Shown: one piece after another, positions 57,983 through 64,000 of the stretch
How the letters are laid out: each line of letters begins with the position of its first letter
Position numbering within the stretch: the stretch's first letter is position 1
Origin: CAVWNR01 sp963756525
GTDB lineage: Bacteria; Actinomycetota; Actinomycetes; Mycobacteriales; Jatrophihabitantaceae
Reading direction: 5' to 3'
NCBI GenBank assembly: GCA_963756525.1
Contig: CAVWNR010000009.1
Coordinates: 620,001-684,000, forward strand
Length of the DNA stretch: 64,000 bases
Program-made: the position numbers and the translations under genes
The notes under the pieces: generated by a model
Seen by the model: the letters and a program-made list of their open reading frames with translations, nothing else
Database searches by the model: none
Told to the model about the DNA's origin: nothing

Positions 57983-58963
57983 GTGAGCTCGGTTCGCGAA
58001 TCCGTCGATTCGCGAACCGGCTTTCTCTACGGCGTCATCGCCTACCTGCTGTGGGGCCTGTTCCCGCTGTACTGGCCGCTGCTCGAGCCGGCCAGCGCGA
58101 TCGAGATTCTCGCGCACCGGATCGTGTGGTCGTTGGCGTTCGTGGTGCTGCTGCTGTGGCGCACGCATGGCTGGGGGTCCGTGCGCGCCGTGCTGGCCCA
58201 GCCGGAGAAGCGCACGCTGCTGGCCCTCGCTGCCGTGGTGATCACCGTCAACTGGGGCACCTACATCTGGGGCGTGAACACCGGCCACGTCGTCGAAACC
58301 TCGCTCGGCTACTTCATCAACCCGCTGCTCACCATCCTGATGGGCGTATTCCTGCTGCACGAACGGCTGCGCCGCACGCAGTGGGTGGCGGTCGGCATCG
58401 CCACCCTCGCCATCGTCGTGCTGACGATCGACTACGGCCGCCTGCCGTGGATCGCGCTGGTGCTCGCGACCTCGTTCGGCCTGTACGGCTACTTCAAGAA
58501 GCGTGCGTCCGTCGGCGCCGTCGAGTCGCTGGCCGTCGAGACCGGCACCGTCGCCCTGCCGGCGCTGGTGACGCTGGCCATCCTCGGCATGCAGGGCGAC
58601 CTCGCGTTCGGCCGGCACGGCGCCGGCAACACGCTGCTGCTCGCCGCCAGCGGCGTGGTGACCGCGATCCCGCTGCTGTTCTTCGCCGGTGCGACCCGCC
58701 GGTTGCCGCTCTCGGTGATCGGCCTGCTGCAGTACCTCGCTCCGGTGTTGCAGTTCGCGGTGGGTGTCGGGATTGATCATGAGGCGATGCCGGCCGCCCG
58801 GTGGATGGGCTTCGCTCTGGTCTGGATCGCCCTGGTGATCCTCACCGTGGACGGCGTGCGCGCGGCCCGACGAGCTGCTGTTGATGTTGGACTTGTGGCT
58901 GATATTCGACCACTACCCCTAGATCAACACGAGAGACCATGTACCACGCGCCGGGGCAACTGA
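57983..58963 (+). CDS. rarD: RarD/EamA-type transporter
   Basis: The 326-residue protein has about ten membrane helices, starting with GVIAYLLWGLFPLYWPLLEP, and contains SLGYFINPLLTILMGVFLLH, a RarD signature. Substrate is unknown. The start is GTG 57983 with no Shine-Dalgarno; TAGCCT seven bases upstream could be a -10 box for a leaderless transcript. The C-terminal ~30 residues (after DGVRAARRA) are encoded by a dispersed palindromic repeat at 58877 and beyond, so the original gene probably ended earlier. Confidence 0.85.
   Translation: MSSVRESVDSRTGFLYGVIAYLLWGLFPLYWPLLEPASAIEILAHRIVWSLAFVVLLLWRTHGWGSVRAVLAQPEKRTLLALAAVVITVNWGTYIWGVNTGHVVETSLGYFINPLLTILMGVFLLHERLRRTQWVAVGIATLAIVVLTIDYGRLPWIALVLATSFGLYGYFKKRASVGAVESLAVETGTVALPALVTLAILGMQGDLAFGRHGAGNTLLLAASGVVTAIPLLFFAGATRRLPLSVIGLLQYLAPVLQFAVGVGIDHEAMPAARWMGFALVWIALVILTVDGVRAARRAAVDVGLVADIRPLPLDQHERPCTTRRGN
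57990..58019 (+). promoter_or_regulatory. 12-bp inverted repeat at the rarD translation start
   Basis: CGGTTCGCGAAT (57990-58001) and its exact complement (58008-58019) enclose six bases, within codons 3-13 of rarD. An mRNA hairpin or a palindromic protein-binding site next to the start codon could control expression. Confidence 0.55.
58877..58928. repeat. Third copy of the IS-target palindrome, imperfect
   Basis: The left arm, 58877-58902, matches the 26-base half-site at 13675-13700 in 23 positions. The right arm keeps TCGACCAC next to the centre and ATCAAC at the outer end but differs between. It overlaps the last codons of rarD and probably works as its terminator. Confidence 0.75.
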
Positions 58964-59008
58964 GCAAGCAGGCCTTCCGGCGCAGCCAGGCGTGACAGGA
59001 TGGGCTGC

Positions 59009-59728
59009 ATGGCGCACACCCCCGAACGATTGACGCTGCGTGCCACGACCGAGGCGATGCTGGACGGGTTCGCCGCGGAGGGTTGGACCGACGACGACAT
59101 GCGTGCGCCGTCCGTCCTCCCCGACTGGACGCGCGGACACGTGCTGACGCACATCGCCCGCAACGCCGACGGCATCGTCCGCACGCTCGACGGTGCGCTG
59201 CGCGGGGAGCGGGTGGCGCGCTACCCGGACGGCCAGGCCGGCCGCAACGCCGACATCGAGGCCGGCGCCGGGCGTCCGGTTACGGAGCAACTCGCCGACG
59301 TCCGGGACTCCGCGGCGCGGCTGGACGACGCGTTCGCCGCGATCGACGCCGCCGACGGGTGGGGCCTCGAATGCGACAACCGGACGGCCGGCCAGTACCT
59401 GACCGCACGGTGGCGCGAGGTCGAAATCCACCGAGTTGACGTGCTCGGTGCGTACACGCCGGCGCAGTGGCCGCCCGGGTTCGTCGACTACCTGCTACCG
59501 CGGCTGGCGGACCAGGTCGAGCCCCGGCTGCCGACGCCGGTGCGCATCGAGGTACGCGCCGACGGGTCTGTCACCGAGGATCTGGCGGGCCGTACCTGGA
59601 CGTCCGGAGCCGGCGAGCCGGTCGAGGTCACCGGCCCTGACTGGGCGGTGCTCGCCTGGCTACTCGGCCGACCGTCGCTGGCCGCCGGCGCGCTCAGCGC
59701 GACGCCTGAGCTCGCCGCCTGGCTATAG
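59009..59728 (+). CDS. Maleylpyruvate isomerase/DinB-like family protein
   Basis: The 239-residue protein has the four-helix DinB/MDMPI fold: a first-helix histidine in TRGHVLTHIARNADGIV and a second motif in WREVEIHRVDVLGAYTP, which together form the metal or thiol-cofactor site. In actinobacteria such proteins are mycothiol-dependent isomerases or transferases, but few have known substrates. ATG 59009 has AGGA at proper spacing; ATG 59000 is less likely. It converges on the phosphoribosyltransferase with a six-base overlap. Confidence 0.82.
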   Translation: MAHTPERLTLRATTEAMLDGFAAEGWTDDDMRAPSVLPDWTRGHVLTHIARNADGIVRTLDGALRGERVARYPDGQAGRNADIEAGAGRPVTEQLADVRDSAARLDDAFAAIDAADGWGLECDNRTAGQYLTARWREVEIHRVDVLGAYTPAQWPPGFVDYLLPRLADQVEPRLPTPVRIEVRADGSVTEDLAGRTWTSGAGEPVEVTGPDWAVLAWLLGRPSLAAGALSATPELAAWL

Positions 59729-60391
59729 GGCTGCCGCCTTCGCGAGGACGGCCCGCACGTCGTCGTCGCTGACTTGAGCGAAGTTCGAGTAGTGGTAGCC
59801 GACCGCCCCGAACCGTGCCGGCACGCAAGCCGCCACCACCTCGGCACCGGTTTCGCGCAACTCTTCGACCGCCTGCCGGGACGCGACCGGAACCGCCACC
59901 GTCACGCTCGACGCCCGGCCGAGCACCCCTTGCACGGCCGCGCGCATGGACGCCCCGGTGGCGATCCCGTCGTCGACGAGCAGCACCCGGCGCCCGGTCG
60001 GCTCGGCGGGCGGACGGTCACCGCGGTAGGCGCGTTCGCGGCGGTCGAGTTCACGGCGCTCGCGCTGCACGACCTCGGCGATAGCCTGCTCGCGCAGCCA
60101 GCGCAGGCTGGCGATGACGTCGTCGTTGAACACCTCGACCCCGCCGGATGCGACAGCGCCCATGGCCAGTTCCGGCTGGCCCGGCACGCCGAGCTTGCGG
60201 ACCATGAAGACGTCGAGCTGCCCCCCGATCGCCCTGGCGACCTCGGCCGCCACCGGCACGCCGCCGCGCGGCAGGCCGAGCACCAGCGCGGGCGCGCGCT
60301 CGTCGCGCAACTCCGGCCGCTCGGCGACAATCCGGCCGAGTTCGCGCCCGGCCGCCACGCGATCGGCGAATCGGGGTGTCGTCCGGCTCAC
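59723..60391 (-). CDS. Phosphoribosyltransferase-domain protein
   Basis: The 222-residue protein has the PRTase PRPP-binding motif VLLVDDGIATGASMRAAVQG and an N-terminal VLGLPRGGVPVAAEVARAIG loop. This is the family of predicted phosphoribosyltransferases common near stress genes in actinobacteria, distinct from the well-known purine and pyrimidine enzymes. Its substrate is unknown. It starts at GTG 60391. Confidence 0.85.
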   Translation of the reverse strand: MSRTTPRFADRVAAGRELGRIVAERPELRDERAPALVLGLPRGGVPVAAEVARAIGGQLDVFMVRKLGVPGQPELAMGAVASGGVEVFNDDVIASLRWLREQAIAEVVQRERRELDRRERAYRGDRPPAEPTGRRVLLVDDGIATGASMRAAVQGVLGRASSVTVAVPVASRQAVEELRETGAEVVAACVPARFGAVGYHYSNFAQVSDDDVRAVLAKAAAL

Positions 60392-60437
60392 CTCGCAATC
60401 GGGTCGTCAAGGACACCATTCCCCGCCGGCGCCCGGA

Positions 60438-61433
60438 TCAGCCGGTGCGGTCGATGACCACATCGATCAACGCCGCGAACCCGGCGCGGGCCGGCACGTC
60501 GGGCAAGCTCGCGAGCATGCCGCGCGCCGCGTCGGCATAGGAATGCAGCGTGCTGCGGGCCTGCTCCAGCGCCCGCGAGCCGCGCAGCAGGGCGAGCGCC
60601 TCGGCATGCTCGGCGTCGTCGACGACCGGACGCAAGACCAGCTCCCGAAGCCGTCCGGACTCTTTCTGATCGTCGCGAAGCGCGTAGAGGACCGGAAGCG
60701 TCGGGATGCCCTCGCGCAGGTCGGTGCCCGGCGTCTTGCCGGACTCGCGCGAGTCGGAGGCGATATCGAGGATGTCGTCGGAGATCTGGAACGCGACGCC
60801 GATCTGCTCCCCGAAGCGACGCAGCGTCGCGATCGCGGTGTCGTCCACGCCGGCGAAGCGGGCACCGAACTCGGCCGCCGTGGCGATCAGCGAGCCGGTC
60901 TTGTCGGCGAGCACGCCGAGGTAGTGCTCGATCGGGTCGGCGCCGTCGGGTGGCCCCACCGTCTCGTGGATCTGCCCGGTCACCAGCCGCTCGAACGTGC
61001 GCGCCTGCACCCGCACCGCGTGCGGGCCGAGGTCGGCCAGGATGTCGGAGGCCCGGGAGAACAGAAAGTCGCCGGTCAGGATGGCGACCGTGTTGTCCCA
61101 TCGGGCGTTCGCCGATGCGGCGCCGCGGCGCACCGCGGCCTCGTCCATGACGTCGTCGTGGTGCAGCGTCGCCAGATGAGTGAGTTCGACGACGACCGCG
61201 GCAGGCACGATCTCGGCGGCGGCCGCATCGCCGAAGTGCGCGGCAAGAACCGTCACCATCGGGCGGAACCGTTTGCCGCCGGCCTCGACCAGGTACCGCC
61301 CCGCCACGGCGAGCAGCTCGTCGTCGGAGCGCACCGCTTTGCGCAGCGCGATCTCGACAGCGTCGAGCCCAGCCCGGACGGACGCTTCGAGGCCGGCGTC
61401 GGCGAAGTCGACGCCGATCGGGTCGGGAGTCAC
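60438..61433 (-). CDS. Trans-polyprenyl diphosphate synthase
   Basis: The 331-residue protein carries both aspartate-rich motifs of all-trans prenyl synthases, LHHDDVMDEAAVRRG and FQISDDILDIASDSRESGKT, and EAGGKRFRPMVTVL near the start. Small residues before the first motif suggest a long product. It starts at GTG 61433, overlapping the nuoN stop (GTGA). Position at the end of the nuo operon fits synthesis of the menaquinone side chain. Chain length cannot be read with certainty. Confidence 0.92.
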   Translation of the reverse strand: MTPDPIGVDFADAGLEASVRAGLDAVEIALRKAVRSDDELLAVAGRYLVEAGGKRFRPMVTVLAAHFGDAAAAEIVPAAVVVELTHLATLHHDDVMDEAAVRRGAASANARWDNTVAILTGDFLFSRASDILADLGPHAVRVQARTFERLVTGQIHETVGPPDGADPIEHYLGVLADKTGSLIATAAEFGARFAGVDDTAIATLRRFGEQIGVAFQISDDILDIASDSRESGKTPGTDLREGIPTLPVLYALRDDQKESGRLRELVLRPVVDDAEHAEALALLRGSRALEQARSTLHSYADAARGMLASLPDVPARAGFAALIDVVIDRTG

Positions 61434-62980
61434 CCGGACAGGTGCGCGGCCTTGGTGGCCAGGTCGATGATCGGCTGCGGGAACACGCCGAGGAAGATCG
61501 TCACCGCGACGCCCAGAGTGAGCGCGATCGTGCTCATCGGCGACGGGATGGCGATGGTCGGACCGTGTTCGGGCGGGTCGGCGAAGAACATCACCACGAC
61601 GATACGCAGGTAGTAGAACGCGGAGACCGCCGAGGCCAGCAGCGCGATCACCACGAGCGGGGCGGCGGCGTGGTACGCGGCGCGGAAAACGTAGAACTTG
61701 CCCATGAACCCGCCGGTCAACGGGATACCGGTCATCGAGAGCAGCAGGATCGTCATGACGGTGGCGACGAACGGGCTGCGCCGGGCCAGGCCCGACCATT
61801 GCGACAGGTGGGTCGCCTCACCCCCGGCGTCGCGGACGAGCGTCAGCAGGCCGAACGAGGCCACCGCCGCGAACCCGTACGCGATCAGGTAGAACAAGAC
61901 CCCGCCGATGCCGTCACTCGTCAGCGCGACCAGCCCGACCAGGATGAAGCCCGCGTGTGCGATCGCCGAGTAGGCGAGGATCCGCTTGACATCGGTCTGG
62001 GTCAGCCCGAACACGGCACCGACCACCATCGAGACGATGGCCACCGCCCAGATCAGCGGCCGCCAGTTCCAGCTCGTCGACGCGAACCCGACATAGAGCA
62101 CGCGCAGGATCGCGCCGAACGCGGCGATCTTCGTGCAGGCCGACATGAACGCCGTGACCGCGGTGGGCGATCCGCAGTAGACGTCGGGTGTCCAGCTGTG
62201 GAACGGGGCGATGCCGGCCTTGAACAGCAGCCCGACGAGCAGCATCGCCAGGCCGAGGTAGAGCAGCAGGTCCGGTTTGGCGCTGGTGGTCGCCGAGGTG
62301 AGGATCGCCGGAAGGTCGACCGAGTTCGCGTAGCCGTACAGCAGCGCCAGCCCGTAGAGGAAGAACGCCGACGCGAACGCGCCCAGCAGGAAGTACTTGA
62401 CCGAGGCCTCCTGCGAGAGCAGCCGGTACCGCCGCGACATCCCGGCCATCAGGTACAGCGGCAGCGAGAGAGCCTCCAGCGCGACGAACATGAGCAGCAG
62501 GTTGTTGGCGAGCGGGAAGACCAGCATGCCGCTGACGGCGAACATCAGCAGCGGGAACACCTCGGTCTGGACGCGGTTGCTGCGCGTCAGCTGCCGGTCG
62601 CGCGACGAGCCGATGACGACCGCGGCCTGGGCCACGATCGGGCTGCCGTCGATCGCCCGCTCGGCGACGAGCAGCACCGACATGATCGCCAGAATGAGGA
62701 TCGACCCCTGGATGAACAGCCCGGCGCCGTCGACTGCGAGCGCCCCGGCGATCGTCGTCAGCGACGTGCCGTGCAGCAGGCAGACGGCGACGAAGCTGCC
62801 GACCAGCCCGACGATGGACAGCCCCACCTGGGTGGCGTAGCGCTCGGCCTGCGGCACGAACGCTTCGACGAGCACGCCCGCCAGGGATGCGCCGAGCGCG
62901 ATCCAGATCGGCCACAGCGCGTGGTAGGCGATCGACGGCAGCTGGATCGTCGACGACTCGGCGAGCAGCGTGGGCGTCAT
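61430..62980 (-). CDS. nuoN: NADH-quinone oxidoreductase subunit N
   Basis: The 516-residue protein has about 14 membrane helices and is a proton-pumping Mrp-type subunit of complex I. Typical motifs are KAGIAPFHSWTPDVYCGSPT, VGAVFGLTQTDVKRILAYSA (conserved lysine) and SMTGIPLTGGFMGKFYVFRA. It overlaps nuoM and the polyprenyl synthase by four bases on either side. Full length. Confidence 0.95.
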   Translation of the reverse strand: MTPTLLAESSTIQLPSIAYHALWPIWIALGASLAGVLVEAFVPQAERYATQVGLSIVGLVGSFVAVCLLHGTSLTTIAGALAVDGAGLFIQGSILILAIMSVLLVAERAIDGSPIVAQAAVVIGSSRDRQLTRSNRVQTEVFPLLMFAVSGMLVFPLANNLLLMFVALEALSLPLYLMAGMSRRYRLLSQEASVKYFLLGAFASAFFLYGLALLYGYANSVDLPAILTSATTSAKPDLLLYLGLAMLLVGLLFKAGIAPFHSWTPDVYCGSPTAVTAFMSACTKIAAFGAILRVLYVGFASTSWNWRPLIWAVAIVSMVVGAVFGLTQTDVKRILAYSAIAHAGFILVGLVALTSDGIGGVLFYLIAYGFAAVASFGLLTLVRDAGGEATHLSQWSGLARRSPFVATVMTILLLSMTGIPLTGGFMGKFYVFRAAYHAAAPLVVIALLASAVSAFYYLRIVVVMFFADPPEHGPTIAIPSPMSTIALTLGVAVTIFLGVFPQPIIDLATKAAHLSG

Positions 62981-64000
62981 TTCGCTCCTCCGGCGACGTT
63001 CGGCGACGCGGGCGCCGGGTCGGTCTGGCCGACGTCATGCAGGGTGATCTTGATCGCCGGGTTGATGACGTCCGTCACCGGCTTCGGGTAGACGCCGAGG
63101 AAGATGATCAGCACGATCAGCGGCGCGATGGCGAATGTCTCGCGGACGTTGAGGTCCCTGAACTTGCGCACCTTGTCGTTGATCGTGCCGTGCATGACCC
63201 GCTGATAGAGCCAGAGCACGTAGAGGGCGGCGAGGATGATGCCGGTGGTCGCGACGACGGCGATGCCCTTGTGCCGGGTGAACGTGCCGACGAGGACGAG
63301 GAACTCGCTGACGAACGTCGAGAGCCCAGGCAGCGCCAGCGCCGAGAGTCCGGCGAGCAGGAATGCGCCGGACAGCCACGGCGTGATCGTGTGCTGACCG
63401 CCGTAGTCGGCGATGTTGCGGCTCTTTCCCCGAGCGACGATCAACCCGACGACGAGGAAGAGCACGCCTGTCGACAGGCCGTGGTTGACCATGTAGAGCA
63501 CCGCGCCCGTCCCGCCCTGGGTGGTGAAGGCGAAGATGCCGATACCGATGAACCCGAAGTGGGCGATCGAGGTGTAGGCGACCAGGCGCTTCATGTCCCG
63601 CTGCCCGATCGCGAGGAACGCCGCGTAGAGGATGCCGATGACCGAGAGGATCAGCACGCCCGGAGCGAAGTACCTCGACGCGTCCGGGAAGAGCAGCAGG
63701 CAGTAGCGCAGGAAGCCGAACGTGCCGACCTTGTCGAGCACCCCCACGAGCAGCGCCGCCCCGCCGGCCGGAGCCTCGGCGCCCGCGTCGGGCAGCCAGG
63801 TGTGGAACGGAAAGAGCGGCGCCTTGATGGCGAACGCGATGAAGAACCCGAGGAACAGCCACTTCTGCGTGGCGCCCGCGGGCACGTGCCCGATCAGGTC
63901 GCTGATCGCGAACGAACTCGTCCCGGCCGTGATGTACAGCCCGATCACCGCGGCGAGCATGAGCAGGCCGCCGACGAGAGAGTAGAGGAAGAACTTCATC
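62977..64000 (-). CDS. nuoM: NADH-quinone oxidoreductase subunit M, partial (N-terminus beyond the window)
   Basis: At least 340 C-terminal residues are present, and the frame continues off the right edge. FAIKAPLFPFHTWLPDAGAE carries the conserved proton-path lysine, and GQRDMKRLVAYTSIAHFGFI and NHGLSTGVLFLVVGLIVAR are standard NuoM segments. Its stop overlaps the nuoN start (ATGA). A full NuoM has about 500 residues, so roughly 150 are missing. Confidence 0.94.
   Translation of the reverse strand, partial: MKFFLYSLVGGLLMLAAVIGLYITAGTSSFAISDLIGHVPAGATQKWLFLGFFIAFAIKAPLFPFHTWLPDAGAEAPAGGAALLVGVLDKVGTFGFLRYCLLLFPDASRYFAPGVLILSVIGILYAAFLAIGQRDMKRLVAYTSIAHFGFIGIGIFAFTTQGGTGAVLYMVNHGLSTGVLFLVVGLIVARGKSRNIADYGGQHTITPWLSGAFLLAGLSALALPGLSTFVSEFLVLVGTFTRHKGIAVVATTGIILAALYVLWLYQRVMHGTINDKVRKFRDLNVRETFAIAPLIVLIIFLGVYPKPVTDVINPAIKITLHDVGQTDPAPASPNVAGGAK

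Overview
The window is high-GC actinobacterial chromosome. The evidence is the gene order tRNA-Thr, tRNA-Met, rpmG, paired hydratases, tRNA-Trp, secE, nusG, rplKA, rplJL, rpoBC, together with frequent GTG/TTG starts, a DosRS-type two-component system, an Sdh1-type succinate dehydrogenase and KorAB. A hopanoid edge (hpnC, aminotransferase) and the general layout suggest a soil actinomycete of the Frankiales/Jatrophihabitantales/Mycobacteriales sphere, but the sequence alone does not fix the genus.

Layout: 1-3.3 kb holds a partial hpnC, a divergent class III aminotransferase and an EamA-type transporter. 3.3-13.5 kb holds rpoC, rpoB, two Mce-associated membrane proteins, rplL and rplJ, all leftward. 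13.7-15.4 kb is an intact IS1182-like insertion sequence sitting exactly in the centre of a 55-bp palindrome. 15.5-18.8 kb encodes a secreted glucodextranase-like GH15 enzyme. 18.9-24.1 kb is a compact four-gene operon: subtilisin-like S8 protease, ECF-like sigma factor, small conserved protein, and TPR-CHAT caspase-like protease. It is preceded by 344 bp of strongly structured DNA and is the best candidate for an under-described system. 24.4-29.8 kb returns to translation and transcription housekeeping (rplA, rplK, nusG, secE, three tRNAs, rpmG) plus an aminotransferase and two MaoC-fold hydratases.

30.0-33.8 kb is an Sdh1-type operon with a 20-codon coupling ORF between sdhA and sdhB. 34.1-42.2 kb carries an amidase, a methyltransferase, a small zinc-finger membrane protein, a GreA-like factor, two hemerythrins, an alkylsulfatase (with a decayed fragment of the same gene 1.9 kb upstream) and a YbdK-type ligase. 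42.3-44.0 kb is a PucR-like regulator bracketed by a tRNA-Tyr gene and a decayed copy of its 3' part. 44.1-49.5 kb is a DosR/DosS locus with two Acg-like nitroreductases and a good DosR-type box. Together with the hemerythrins and GreA-like factor, 36.5-49.5 kb reads as a hypoxia/dormancy region.

49.5-64.0 kb contains yajQ, rfbA, htpX, a beta-carbonic anhydrase, an orphan type VII-secretion-like four-gene module, korA-korB, rarD, a DinB/MDMPI-fold protein, a phosphoribosyltransferase, a polyprenyl diphosphate synthase, and nuoN and nuoM (the latter running off the window). Polyprenyl synthase, Nuo, Sdh1 and KorAB fit a menaquinone-based respiratory chain. Several palindromic element families are dispersed between genes.
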